29,291 bases of DNA from CAVZKK01 sp964573475 (GTDB lineage Archaea > Thermoproteota > Bathyarchaeia > Bathyarchaeales > Bathycorpusculaceae), in the NCBI GenBank assembly GCA_964573475.1, contig CAZNJT010000008.1:1-29291 (forward strand). Reading direction: 5' to 3'. Shown piece after piece: positions 14,578-22,176 of this stretch. The stretch's first letter is position 1; each line of letters begins with the position of its first letter. Position numbers and translations under genes: made by a program. A model generated the notes under the pieces. It worked only from the letters and a program-made list of their open reading frames with translations. It was not told the DNA's origin and ran no database searches.

Positions 14578-15345
14578 ATGCAAGATGAATTTAGCCTAGA
14601 AGCAAGATTCTATGACAAGATTTGGGGAAGACACGATTATGATGCTGACGTAAAGTTTCTGGCCAGCTTCTTTCGAAAGTATCATTGCAAAAGTGTGATT
14701 GACATTGGATGTGGAACAGGAAACCACGTCTTAAGATTGAGCAAATTGGGATATCAAGTAACAGGAGTTGACGTAAGCCCAACCATGCTAAAAATTGCCA
14801 AAGCGAAGGACAAAGAAGCGAAAATCAGATTCTTACAAAGGGACATGAAGAAACTCGAAAAGGTTATTCAAAAAGGCCAAAGATTTGATGCAGCAATTTG
14901 TTTAGGACAAGTTTTTTCTCATTTAATGACAAACAACGACGTACAAGCATTCCTTAACAGACTGCATAAGATACTGAAACAGAACGGTCTTTTCGTGTTC
15001 AGTGCCAGAAATACGAAGAAAATCAATGAAGAATATTTGAATAAGCTTCGTTTAGACCATATGCTAAACGAAGAAAAACTGCAACTTCTAATATTAGCCC
15101 ACAATATACGAGATTCGCAAAACCCAAACATCATCGTATGGAATCCTATCTATCTTATGAAACAAAACAACAAAGTGGACCTGCAAATAAGAGAACATAA
15201 ACTTAGATGGTTCGAGTTTTCAACGCTTAAGAAGATAATGACAGAAAACGGCTTTAAAATAATTGCAACTTATTCTGGACCCATGAAAGAAAAATTCAAG
15301 GAAGATGAGCATACTGACATGTGGTTCGTAACAACCGCCACGTAA
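14578..15345 (+). CDS. class I SAM-dependent methyltransferase
   Basis: The product has 255 residues from the ATG at 14578. Motif I is SVIDIGCGTGNHVLRL (about residues 38-53), followed by VTGVDVSPTMLKIAKAK (motif II with the acidic ribose-binding residue) and FDAAICLGQVFSHL (motif IV). The C-terminal half has the extra strands seen in small-molecule methyltransferases; the final FVTTA is typical of the ubiE/type-11 group. The substrate is unknown. A TATA-like GATTTTAAAG at about 14533-14542 would start transcription near 14565, so the ATG at 14572 or 14578 is favoured over the TTG at 14563; GAGG lies 9 nt before 14578. Confidence 0.82.
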   Translation: MQDEFSLEARFYDKIWGRHDYDADVKFLASFFRKYHCKSVIDIGCGTGNHVLRLSKLGYQVTGVDVSPTMLKIAKAKDKEAKIRFLQRDMKKLEKVIQKGQRFDAAICLGQVFSHLMTNNDVQAFLNRLHKILKQNGLFVFSARNTKKINEEYLNKLRLDHMLNEEKLQLLILAHNIRDSQNPNIIVWNPIYLMKQNNKVDLQIREHKLRWFEFSTLKKIMTENGFKIIATYSGPMKEKFKEDEHTDMWFVTTAT

Positions 15346-15392
15346 GGGACAATAATAAAATCGATCATGAACCGTCATCTTACCTCAGAAAA

Positions 15393-15401
15393 GTTTTATA
15401 A
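15393..15401 (+). promoter_or_regulatory. TATA box of the carbamoyltransferase gene
   Basis: GTTTTATAA, with an expected transcript start near 15423, followed by the ribosome-binding site AAAGGTGG and the ATG at 15440. Confidence 0.6.
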
Positions 15402-15439
15402 CACAAACCTAATGGTTTTGGTCGGATAAAGGTGGAAAC

Positions 15440-16351
15440 ATGCATTTAATTAACTTTAAAGAATTGTCTAGTCAGCAGTTTATGAAGATAATCGACAAGG
15501 CTATCGAGGCTAAGCTTAATCCAGAAAAATATCGAACTGCTTTAAACGGCAAATCGTTGGCTATGATTTTTCAGAAAACTTCCACAAGAACTAGGGTCGC
15601 CTTCGAAGTGGCTATGACACAACTTGGCGGCCACGCCCTATATATAGATTGGAGAACAACAAACTTTGCTTTAGCGGACGTATCTGACGAAACTCGATAT
15701 TTGTCGCGAAACGTTGATTGTATAATGGCAAGGTTGATGAAGAATGCTGACTTGCAGGTTATGGCTGAAGCCTCGCGCGTTCCGGTAATCAATGGATGCG
15801 ACGAAAAATATCATCCAAGCCAAGCAATAGCAGACTTGATGACCATAAAAGAAAAAAAGGGCACACTAAGAGGTGTAAAGCTAGTTTACATAGGTACCCA
15901 CAACAACGTTTGCAATTCACTTATCGAAGGATGCACAAAAACAGGCGTCAAAATAACCACAGTAACACCCATATTCAACGAACCATCAAGAGACGAAGAA
16001 CTGCTGGAAAATGCTAGAAAAACCGGTTTGTACGAAATCACACTAGACGTTAAAGAAGCAGTTAAAGATGCAGATTTCGTTTATACAGACACATGGGTTG
16101 ACATGGAATTCTTCCAAGACCCGAAATTTGCCGCAGAAAAGGAGAAGCGCATCAAACTTATGATGCCATACCAAATAAACAAGGAATTAATGAAGAAAAG
16201 CAATGCTTACATAATGCATGACATGCCCATCCACAGAGGATATGAAATAAGTGCAGATCTTATCGAAAGCTCAAAATCAGTGATATACGAGCAAAGCGAG
16301 AACAGACTGTACTCGGCAAAAGCAATATTGCTAAATCTATTGGAAAAATAG
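15440..16351 (+). CDS. ornithine carbamoyltransferase-like enzyme
   Basis: The product has 303 residues. The carbamoyl-phosphate half is canonical: FQKTSTRTRVAFEVAMTQLGG (about 44-64, with STRTR), then YHPSQAIADLMTI (about 114-126). The amino-acid-binding half departs from standard ornithine carbamoyltransferase. Where the family has a D-x-W-x-S-M-G loop, this protein has DTWVDMEFF; where the family has H-C-L-P, it has HDMPIHRGYEIS. The fold and carbamoyl-transfer chemistry are therefore clear, but ornithine as the acceptor is not certain. No other arginine-biosynthesis gene is in the window. It has its own promoter and a strong ribosome-binding site. A DUF3795 gene follows 36 bp later. Confidence 0.82.
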   Translation: MHLINFKELSSQQFMKIIDKAIEAKLNPEKYRTALNGKSLAMIFQKTSTRTRVAFEVAMTQLGGHALYIDWRTTNFALADVSDETRYLSRNVDCIMARLMKNADLQVMAEASRVPVINGCDEKYHPSQAIADLMTIKEKKGTLRGVKLVYIGTHNNVCNSLIEGCTKTGVKITTVTPIFNEPSRDEELLENARKTGLYEITLDVKEAVKDADFVYTDTWVDMEFFQDPKFAAEKEKRIKLMMPYQINKELMKKSNAYIMHDMPIHRGYEISADLIESSKSVIYEQSENRLYSAKAILLNLLEK

Positions 16352-16387
16352 TTTCCCACAACTTTTCCAATTAAAGGATAGCCCAAG

Positions 16388-16870
16388 ATGTCAAACCAAA
16401 ACATATGGAATTTAGTCGCTCCTTGTGGACTTTATTGTAGAGAATGCACAGCTTTTCTCAACCGAGAATGTAGAGGCTGCAGATCTAACAAGGGTTTAAG
16501 CAAAGAATATAGAAAATATTGCAAAATCTACGAATGTTCAAACGGTAAGAAAATCAGAATTTGTTTGGAGTGCAAAGAATTCCCATGCGAATTTTTTGAT
16601 TTCTTCAAAGCTGAAACATTAGAGTCAAGTTCTTGGTTTTTGGATATTTGGAGTAACATGAAACAAATCAAACAGATGAGCTTGGCAAATTTTTTGGAAA
16701 AGAAGAAAAACTGGTTGAGGAAAAGGAAGCAATGTGCCGGAAAAAGAGGAATCAAATACTGTGATGAATGTAAACAATGGCCATGCGAACTCCTAAAAAG
16801 AGAAGTTCTTGTTCCAGTTGACTTACAGAAATTTAGAGAGTTTATGAAGAAATGTAAAGTAAGAAAATAG
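16388..16870 (+). CDS. DUF3795 cysteine-rich protein
   Basis: The product has 160 residues with many cysteines in C-x2-C or C-x3-C spacing: CGLYCREC, CRGC, CKIYEC, CLECKEFPCEFF (about 55-70) and CDECKQWPCELL (about 128-140). This repeated C-x-x-C-x-x-x-P-C pattern and the opening LVAPCGLYCRECTAF are typical of DUF3795, probably a metal-binding protein. Function is unknown. The start ATG has AAAGGAT upstream. It is on the same strand as the carbamoyltransferase gene and may be read through from it. It converges with ftsY 9 bp downstream. Confidence 0.8.
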   Translation: MSNQNIWNLVAPCGLYCRECTAFLNRECRGCRSNKGLSKEYRKYCKIYECSNGKKIRICLECKEFPCEFFDFFKAETLESSSWFLDIWSNMKQIKQMSLANFLEKKKNWLRKRKQCAGKRGIKYCDECKQWPCELLKREVLVPVDLQKFREFMKKCKVRK

Positions 16871-16879
16871 CAATTACAG

Positions 16880-17785
16880 TTATTTCAATATCATCTGAAC
16901 AAAATTTTCCGGGTTAAATTCTTCTAAATCTTCATATCTCTGTCCTGTTCCAATAAACAAAATGGGTTTTTGTGTGACATACGTTACACTTAGGGCTGAA
17001 CCCCCTTTTACGTCTGCGTCCACCTTGGTTAATATTGTTGCGTCGACGCCAACGCTTTTGTGAAATTCTTCTGCTTGCATAACAGCATCGTTTCCAGTGA
17101 GCGAATCTACAGTTAGAACAGTCAAGTCGGGATTTACAATGCGTTTAATTTTTGCCAGTTCATTCATCAAGTTTCTGTTTGTTTGGATTCTCCCAGCGGT
17201 GTCGATTAAAACAACGTTTATTCCATGGGCTTTTGCATGGTTTATTGTGTCGTAGGCTACAGCCGCTGGGTCTGCACCATACTTATGCTTGATCATGCGT
17301 ATTCCTAAACGTTTTGCATGCTCTTCCAACTGTTCAATAGAGCCTGCTCGGTAAGTGTCGCTGCATGCAAGGACAACAGAATAGCCCTTCTTATTTAAGA
17401 AGTGGGCAACTTTGGCTATGGTTGTGGTTTTTCCAGTGCCGTTTATTCCAACAAAAACTATTATGAACGGTTCGTTTTTTTTGCGTTTTTCTTCAATAGC
17501 CTCTAAAAAATCTGTTTTATTATTTGTGAGCATGATCTCCAAAAGGACTTCTCGCAGGTTTTTCTCTACGATTTTTCTGCGGTCTTCGAGTCGCTTGACC
17601 TGAACTCCGTTTAAGCGTTTTTCCAGTTTATCGCATATTTGTTCTGCCACTGGAAGGGCAACATCATTTTCTGCGAGGTTTATCTTGAATTCTGAGAGCA
17701 CAGGGTGTAGGTTTTCAGCCTTAAGCTCTGTTGTTGTAACCTTGTTTACAAGCCCTTTCAGTCCAGACTTCAGCTTCTCAAACAT
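16880..17785 (-). CDS. ftsY: signal recognition particle receptor FtsY
   Basis: The product has 301 residues. The N-terminal helical N domain (about 1-100) is followed by the SRP-type GTPase G domain: GINGTGKTTTIAKVA (P-loop, about 113-127), DTYRAGSIEQLEEHAKRL, VLIDTAGR (G3) and TKVDADVKGGSALS (G4 and following). It docks signal recognition particle-ribosome complexes at the membrane. It has no long acidic A domain, as is usual in archaea. It is the last gene of the rnp4 operon; its start overlaps the prefoldin stop by 8 bp. Confidence 0.95.
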   Translation of the reverse strand: MFEKLKSGLKGLVNKVTTTELKAENLHPVLSEFKINLAENDVALPVAEQICDKLEKRLNGVQVKRLEDRRKIVEKNLREVLLEIMLTNNKTDFLEAIEEKRKKNEPFIIVFVGINGTGKTTTIAKVAHFLNKKGYSVVLACSDTYRAGSIEQLEEHAKRLGIRMIKHKYGADPAAVAYDTINHAKAHGINVVLIDTAGRIQTNRNLMNELAKIKRIVNPDLTVLTVDSLTGNDAVMQAEEFHKSVGVDATILTKVDADVKGGSALSVTYVTQKPILFIGTGQRYEDLEEFNPENFVQMILK

Positions 17786-18239
17786 TTTCTGGAGCTTTCT
17801 CCTCTCTCATCTCAGCCACCAAACTCTCAAATTTTTCTCTACCTTCACTAATTCTTTCTGCAACTTGGGACAGTTGCTGCTGGAGTGACACCCTAGTTTT
17901 CTCCAAGTTTTCCTGACGTTTTTTAACTATTTCTTTTGCTTCCTGCAATGTTTTTTCAACTGAAACCCCGGCGCCCATTCCAACAATTATCTTGTCTGGA
18001 TTTTCAAGTTTAGCTTTGATGTAGGAGTTGCTGCCTATTGGAACAAGAAGCTCTGAGTTTTCCTTTTCTTTTTCTAAGCCTTCCAGCGCTATGCTCGCAT
18101 ATGTTAGGTCTGTTATGACAGCGTTTACCATGTTAATTCTAGACTGTATTGCTTCCGCAGTCTGCTCAAGAAATCGCAATTCAACGCTTAGTCTGCGAAG
18201 TTCTTCTTCACTTTTCCTCTCCAACTTTTTCTTCTCCAA
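17778..18239 (-). CDS. pfdA: prefoldin alpha subunit
   Basis: The product has 153 residues with two long coiled-coil helices (about 1-60 and 95-145) joined by a beta-hairpin region: ENSELLVPIGSNSYIKAKLENPDKIIVGMGAGVSVEKTL. This is the prefoldin alpha layout. Six-subunit prefoldin holds unfolded proteins and passes them to the thermosome. The start is TTG at 18239, inside the 3' end of the LX gene. Both ends overlap neighbours, so translation is probably coupled. Confidence 0.9.
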   Translation of the reverse strand: MEKKKLERKSEEELRRLSVELRFLEQTAEAIQSRINMVNAVITDLTYASIALEGLEKEKENSELLVPIGSNSYIKAKLENPDKIIVGMGAGVSVEKTLQEAKEIVKKRQENLEKTRVSLQQQLSQVAERISEGREKFESLVAEMREEKAPENV

Positions 18240-18456
18240 TAATCAGTTTTTTAATTAACGGATCTTCGATCTCTTGAGATGGAACCTCTTCAACACTAAG
18301 TATTTTTATGTGGACGCGTTTTACACGGTGTTTGCTTCCTAACTCAGCGTAAACTTTTTCAACTGCATGCTCAGGTTTGAGGGCGATCACTTCTTTTTTG
18401 AAAGAAGTTTTTAAATTTGGCTTCCGAATTTCACCGGACACTCTGAAAACTTTCAT
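18208..18456 (-). CDS. rplX: ribosomal protein L18Ae (LX)
   Basis: The product has 82 residues and corresponds to archaeal ribosomal protein LX, the single-repeat relative of eukaryotic L18a/L20. The start MKVFRVSGEIRKPNLKTSFKKEVIALKPEHAVEKVYAELGSKHRVKR is characteristic. It overlaps eIF6 by 26 bp and prefoldin by 32 bp, in the standard archaeal order eIF6-LX-pfdA. Confidence 0.92.
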   Translation of the reverse strand: MKVFRVSGEIRKPNLKTSFKKEVIALKPEHAVEKVYAELGSKHRVKRVHIKILSVEEVPSQEIEDPLIKKLIIGEEKVGEEK

Positions 18457-19138
18457 CTACTTCCTCTTCCTTCACAACATCCAAGGCATTCCCAATTATA
18501 AATATCTCGGGTCCTGTGGTTAAGGAACCTACAACGGCTGCGTAACGATTGCTAATCAAACCTGTGCCAACATAGGGTATACCGCAATTTATGGTGGTCA
18601 CGTCAACTGGAACCTTCAACACGTTCTCCAGAAGCTTTCGCTCTGTATCTTTCAATAGAGGGTGAGCTAAGGCTCCTTTGTTTGTGGCGACAGCCAACGA
18701 TCCAACATAGGGTAAGCCTGCAATTTCACCTGGCACAGCCTCAACGCCTAAAGTTTCAGAAATTTCCCTGATTTCAGGTTCTTTTATATGGGGGTCGACA
18801 ACTGCGCCGTAATCGTTTGCTAAAACTATGTTTCCGTATGCGGTTTTCTTTTTTTCCATTACCGTTATGTTTCCCTCGAAAAAAGATTTTACGGCATCAA
18901 TCTCTTCATCTCTTACAAAATGGGGGAGCAAAATCCCATTTGAGTTTGCACATGCAAGCGCACCAACGAGGACTGAACCTCCAATTGATGTTTGTATTAG
19001 CTTAACTTTCAGCCATTCCCCTAACATTTCAGCTTTCTTAAGCGGAACCAATTTGGGAATTATTACCATTTTGTCTGTTGCAAGGGAATATACGCCTATG
19101 CTTGCGCTTCCAACAAGGCTGTATAGGTAAATGGCCAA
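18431..19138 (-). CDS. eif6: translation initiation factor 6 (aIF6)
   Basis: The product has 235 residues built of repeated alpha/beta blades, the pentein-like fold of IF6. Repeats can be seen as VLVGALACANSNGILLPHFV, IVLANDYGAVVDPHI, SLAVATNKGALAHPLL and LISNRYAAVVGSLTTGPEI. It binds the large subunit and prevents premature joining. It is slightly longer than the usual 220 or so residues owing to a C-terminal acidic tail. Its start lies 3 bp after the L31e stop. Confidence 0.95.
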   Translation of the reverse strand: MAIYLYSLVGSASIGVYSLATDKMVIIPKLVPLKKAEMLGEWLKVKLIQTSIGGSVLVGALACANSNGILLPHFVRDEEIDAVKSFFEGNITVMEKKKTAYGNIVLANDYGAVVDPHIKEPEIREISETLGVEAVPGEIAGLPYVGSLAVATNKGALAHPLLKDTERKLLENVLKVPVDVTTINCGIPYVGTGLISNRYAAVVGSLTTGPEIFIIGNALDVVKEEEVDESFQSVR

Positions 19139-19141
19139 GGA

Positions 19142-19690
19142 TTAGTCTCCTTCAGCCAAATAAACGGTAACGTTGCCCTCTTTATCCTTCGCAGCCCTTA
19201 TCCTAATCTTTCTAGGAGGCTTCTCTATGCCCCTCATCCAAACCCTTTCATTCACATCATTACTAATAACAAGCCTCTTAGCCTCTTCCTCCTCCTCTCC
19301 TTCTGCTTTACGCTGCTCCAGCTTCATATGTTTCACCACAAAACTCCTTATAATTCGCATAGCCTTCGGCGCCCTCTTATTCGGCGGCACAATCCAACAT
19401 TTGCCTAATGGAACAGTATAGATTCTCTCTTCAACAATTTCTTCTTCCTCTACCTTCTCTTCCCGTGGCGATGGTTTAGCCTCCTCCTCTGCAACAGGCG
19501 CAGGCATCTCTTCGCCTTTGGCTTCAACAGCCTCCTCTTCTACAACTTCCCCCTCTTTCTCTGGAACTTCTTCCTTTTCTTCTTCTGAGACTTCCTCAAC
19601 CTCTTCTGCTTTTGCTTCTTCAACAGTTTCAGCTGATTCCTTTGGCTCTTCACCAGTTTTCTGCTCTTCTTTCTCCTTTTCTTCTTCCAT
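19142..19690 (-). CDS. rpl31e: ribosomal protein L31e with a long acidic N-terminal extension
   Basis: The product has 182 residues. The C-terminal part from about residue 88 (ERIYTVPLGKCWIVPPNKRAPKAM...NERVWMRGIEKPPRKIRI) is ordinary L31e, which sits near the peptide exit tunnel. The first 85 or so residues are almost only Glu, Ala, Val, Lys and Pro, far beyond the usual archaeal length of about 85-100 residues. The start at ATG 19690 has a good GGAGG ribosome-binding site 10 nt upstream, so the extension is probably translated. An internal ATG (MPAPVAEEE...) could give a shorter form. A further Glu run (AEGEEEEEAK) interrupts the domain itself. Confidence 0.92.
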   Translation of the reverse strand: MEEEKEKEEQKTGEEPKESAETVEEAKAEEVEEVSEEEKEEVPEKEGEVVEEEAVEAKGEEMPAPVAEEEAKPSPREEKVEEEEIVEERIYTVPLGKCWIVPPNKRAPKAMRIIRSFVVKHMKLEQRKAEGEEEEEAKRLVISNDVNERVWMRGIEKPPRKIRIRAAKDKEGNVTVYLAEGD

Positions 19691-19703
19691 CAGACATTTC
19701 CTC

Positions 19704-19859
19704 CTAAGCCTTTATTTTTCTAGTTCTCCATTGCCTTCTCTTAGGATGTGCTCTGAATTTTCCGGCTGTTTTCGCTATAACCCATGTTGGAACAGCCTTT
19801 TTCTGTTTTCCTGCTTTTGCTAATCTCCGTTTTTTTGCTGTTGGCTTGTTTCGAGCCAT
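19704..19859 (-). CDS. rpl39e: ribosomal protein L39e
   Basis: The product has 51 residues: MARNKPTAKKRRLAKAGKQK, then KAVPTWVIAKTAGKFRAHPK and RRQWRTRKIKA. This is the full-length, highly basic L39e that lines the exit tunnel. It starts 3 bp after the PDCD5 stop and ends 13 bp before the L31e start. The gene is easily missed because of its size. Confidence 0.96.
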   Translation of the reverse strand: MARNKPTAKKRRLAKAGKQKKAVPTWVIAKTAGKFRAHPKRRQWRTRKIKA

Positions 19860-19862
19860 GCC

Positions 19863-20201
19863 TTATATCCTTCTTATTTTTGTTTCACGTTTTTGGGATT
19901 GCAGTTGAATGAGTATTTGCTTTAGCTGCGCATCTGCTAAGGGTATAGGCAATTTTCCCTGCTGAGCCAGCTGGATTAGTTGTAACTCTAACTGTTCCGT
20001 GAATTCTGGTCTAACCATTTTTAGATTTGCCAATCTTTGTCTAGCTTCTGGAGTTAATATTTTCCTTAACAATGTTTGTTTCTGCAGTTCTAGTTGCTGC
20101 TCCATTTGATCTTGTCTCTGCTCTTCGGCAAATTTCTGCTGCAAAGCCAAAAGTTTTCTTCTACGAAGCTCTTCTAGCTCGTCTTCTGACATTTCATTCA
20201 C
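19863..20201 (-). CDS. PDCD5-family DNA-binding protein
   Basis: The product has 112 residues: an N-terminal Arg/Gln-rich helix (ELEELRRRKLLALQQKFAEEQRQDQMEQQ) followed by the helical core QTLLRKILTPEARQRLANLKMVRPEFTEQLELQLIQLAQQGKLP. This matches the archaeal homologue of PDCD5/TFAR19, usually annotated as a DNA-binding protein of the S19e operon. Its start overlaps the S19e stop by 8 bp. Cellular role is poorly known. Confidence 0.92.
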   Translation of the reverse strand: MNEMSEDELEELRRRKLLALQQKFAEEQRQDQMEQQLELQKQTLLRKILTPEARQRLANLKMVRPEFTEQLELQLIQLAQQGKLPIPLADAQLKQILIQLQSQKRETKIRRI

Positions 20202-20661
20202 CTTTCTGATATTTCTCTAATTTAGGAAGTTCTTTCGCCAATTCCTTTTGGATATCTTCAGCTAGTTCTTGTAGAAGTTTTCTACCTTCCCGTGTTACCC
20301 TTCTTCCACGCGGTTTTAACGTTTCAATCAGACCAGCGGCTTCCAACTGCTGTAAAGCTTTTCTTATTATTGTTCTGCCCGCTTTAACTGCATGTTCTGG
20401 TTTGACGCCGAAGTCTTTCCTTCCTCCATACTTGGCACTCAATTTTTCCACGCCAATTGGATCATGAACGTAAATTTTTCTCAACAGTGAAGCGCATCGA
20501 ATATACCACCAATCTGGGTTTTGCGGTTGCCTTTGAACATGTGCACCAGTTTTTACAATGCTAGCCCATGAAGGCGGGTTCACCTTGTCCACATTTTCTT
20601 TTAGATACTTGGCTAGCTTTTCGATGAGTTTGGATGCTGGAACATCGTAGGGTGTTATCAA
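20194..20661 (-). CDS. rps19e: ribosomal protein S19e
   Basis: The product has 155 residues. The winged-helix core has YDVPASKLIEKLAKYLKENV, NPDWWYIRCASLLRKIYVHDPIGVEKLSAKYGGRK and IIRKALQQLEAAGLIETLKPRGRRVT, all diagnostic of S19e. The length is normal. It lies 58 bp after the YhbY-type gene, within the operon. Confidence 0.96.
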   Translation of the reverse strand: MITPYDVPASKLIEKLAKYLKENVDKVNPPSWASIVKTGAHVQRQPQNPDWWYIRCASLLRKIYVHDPIGVEKLSAKYGGRKDFGVKPEHAVKAGRTIIRKALQQLEAAGLIETLKPRGRRVTREGRKLLQELAEDIQKELAKELPKLEKYQKGE

Positions 20662-20719
20662 GACATCTTATCCTCTTAACTTTTCCTTCAGTAAATCACG
20701 GAGCCAAATATAAAGGCTT

Positions 20720-21001
20720 TCACTTTTTCCGTCGTCTATAAAGCATGAAAGTGTGACCCCTAACCTCCACTAATGACGCTTCTGTTCTCTCAGCGATTCG
20801 GGTGGCAATCTGCTTGGTTTCGCCTCCTTTGAGAGCCGTGCCCAGAAGCTTGACTTTCACCATTTTCCTTTTCTCCAGCTGCTTTTCAACCTCTTTCAGC
20901 ACCTCTTCAGAAACGCCGCCCTTGCCTATCAATATTGTTGGGCTTTCTTCACTCAACGTGCGTTTGACGAATCGTTTCTTTCCAGCAGTCAATTCGCTCA
21001 T
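20720..21001 (-). CDS. YhbY/CRM-domain RNA-binding protein
   Basis: The product has 93 residues from the ATG at 21001, forming an ATGA overlap with the stop of rnp4. The frame is open further up, but that stretch is inside rnp4. The CRM (CRS1-YhbY) fold is shown by KRTLSEESPTILIGKGGVSEEVLKEVEKQLEKRKMVKVKLL, with the GxxG loop GKGG, and the C-terminal strand RGHTFMLYRRRKK. Relatives bind ribosome precursors or introns. Confidence 0.9.
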   Translation of the reverse strand: MSELTAGKKRFVKRTLSEESPTILIGKGGVSEEVLKEVEKQLEKRKMVKVKLLGTALKGGETKQIATRIAERTEASLVEVRGHTFMLYRRRKK

Positions 21002-21321
21002 GCTCTCGATTTCTCCTCCTTCTTTTTCATGGGCAACCGTGTTTGCTTGCCGCAGTTGAGACATGTTATTACCACATGCGGTTCTCTCCGCTGCTTTACC
21101 CTCACACGACAATTCACACCGGGCAAAATAAAGCTTTTACAATGTCTGCAGACTTGGCGCTTATACTCCCTTGGCAAACGAACCTTAGCAGCCATGGCTA
21201 TTTTTCTAGCTAGGTCCACGTAACGCTGTGCCAGAGATGGGTTTTCGTTAAAAGTTTCCTTTGCCAGACGGAAGAGTGTTTGAATACGTTGCATTGCTAT
21301 GCGTTTAGTGGATGCGTCCAT
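20998..21321 (-). CDS. rnp4: ribonuclease P protein component 4 (Rpp21)
   Basis: The product has 107 residues from the ATG at 21321; a TTG at 21348 is also possible and would add 9 residues. N-terminal helices (KRIAMQRIQTLFRLAKETFNENPSLAQRYVDLARKIA) are followed by a zinc ribbon with CRHC (about 58-61) and CLNC (about 87-90), as in Rpp21/Rpr2. It joins Rpp29 on RNase P RNA and matures tRNA 5' ends. It is the first gene of the ten-gene cluster running to ftsY. Confidence 0.9.
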   Translation of the reverse strand: MDASTKRIAMQRIQTLFRLAKETFNENPSLAQRYVDLARKIAMAAKVRLPREYKRQVCRHCKSFILPGVNCRVRVKQRREPHVVITCLNCGKQTRLPMKKKEEKSRA

Positions 21322-21441
21322 TCCCTTACACATTACTCCATTAAGCAAACTATACTCGCCTTAGCGAAATTAGCCTTTCCATAAAATGAGAACACATTAT
21401 TTATGTACAAACACTACAATAAAAGAAAAGAGGCTGTATAG

Positions 21442-21927
21442 ATGTCTGAAAAAAGACAAACCAGCGTAAAGGAACTACAAGAAAAAGTGACTCGGTATTT
21501 CTGCGACAGACCCAGCAACTTTCCTACCGGGCGACCATACAATTGTTGTGAGAGTGTTCTGTTGGCCTTAGCAGAATATCTTGGCGTAAGTTCTGAGCTG
21601 ATTCCCAAAATTGGCACAGCGGTAGGTGCGGGCGTCGGTTTGAATGGACTTCTATGTGGCTCCATTTCAGGCGTAGCGATGGCAATAGGCATTAAACACG
21701 GAAGGAACAGAGCAGAGGAAAATCCGCAGGCGGCGTGGAACAAGATCGATAAATATGTAGCCTCCTTCAAGGACAAGTTTGGAGCAGTGAACTGTAGGCA
21801 ACTCACTCGTTTGAACTTAAAGACGCCAGAAGGACTGAAAGAATACTATGCAAGAGTTCATGACTACGAATGCGTCGAGAGATTGAAATTTGCAGTCGAG
21901 AAGGCAGTAGAGATTCTATCAGAGTAG
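21442..21927 (+). CDS. C_GCAxxG_C_C family redox-type protein
   Basis: The product has 161 residues. Conserved cysteines are in YNCCESVLLALAEYLG (about 34-49), LNGLLCGSISGVAMAIGI (about 68-85) and KFGAVNCRQLT (about 113-123), plus a late cysteine in HDYECVERL. This is the pattern of the C_GCAxxG_C_C family, proposed to be redox-active or metal-binding and often found beside redox modules. No redox partner gene is adjacent. It starts at an ATG with AGAGG upstream, divergent from the rnp4 operon. Confidence 0.82.
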   Translation: MSEKRQTSVKELQEKVTRYFCDRPSNFPTGRPYNCCESVLLALAEYLGVSSELIPKIGTAVGAGVGLNGLLCGSISGVAMAIGIKHGRNRAEENPQAAWNKIDKYVASFKDKFGAVNCRQLTRLNLKTPEGLKEYYARVHDYECVERLKFAVEKAVEILSE

Positions 21928-22002
21928 AAGAAATGCAGTTGCAAAATTTTTACTCAATTTTTAGCAATTTTCAGCCAAGAAAGGGTATTTTGGACTATAG
22001 AT

Positions 22003-22115
22003 TGGTGCGGGGGGTGGGATTCGAACCCACGGAGGCCTACGCCAGAGGATCTTAAGTCCTCCCCCATGTCTTAGGCTTCTGGCCGCCTATTTAGACCTGG
22101 CTCGGGTACCCCCGC
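22003..22115 (-). tRNA. tRNA-Leu(UAA) with a 25-nt intron in the D-loop and encoded CCA
   Basis: On the minus strand the acceptor stem is GCGGGGG/CCCCCGC with discriminator A and encoded CCA (22003-22006). The anticodon arm is GAGGA-CUUAAGA-UCCUC with anticodon UAA; the variable arm has 14 nt with a GGC/GCC stem (type II tRNA); the T-arm is GUGGG-UUCGAAU-CCCAC. The D-arm region is about 25 nt too long. Removing 22066-22090 leaves a normal D-arm: CCC stem, a 13-nt loop starting GAGCCAGGU and ending CUAA, and GGG. The mature length is then 84 nt without CCA. A TATA-like CTTAAACTA lies at about 22144-22152. Confidence 0.93.
22066..22090 (-). other. tRNA intron (bulge-helix-bulge) between positions 22 and 23
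   Basis: In the precursor, GUCU pairs with AGAC to form a 4-bp helix. It is flanked by 3-nt bulges AAA on the 5' side and AUG on the 3' side, with an inner helix UAGGC/GCCUA closing an 8-nt loop. Cutting each bulge after its second nucleotide releases exactly these 25 nt. The outer helix is weak, as is common for introns outside the anticodon loop. Confidence 0.82.
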
Positions 22116-22176
22116 AACAGCCATTAAGGTTGATGTCTGTGTATAGTTTAAGTTTTTTGCAGACTTGGATAAGTTT

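Noticed and set aside
19518..19823. Serine-rich frame opposite L31e and L39e
   Set aside because: Low-complexity shadow of the Glu-rich L31e extension; it conflicts with the clear L39e gene.
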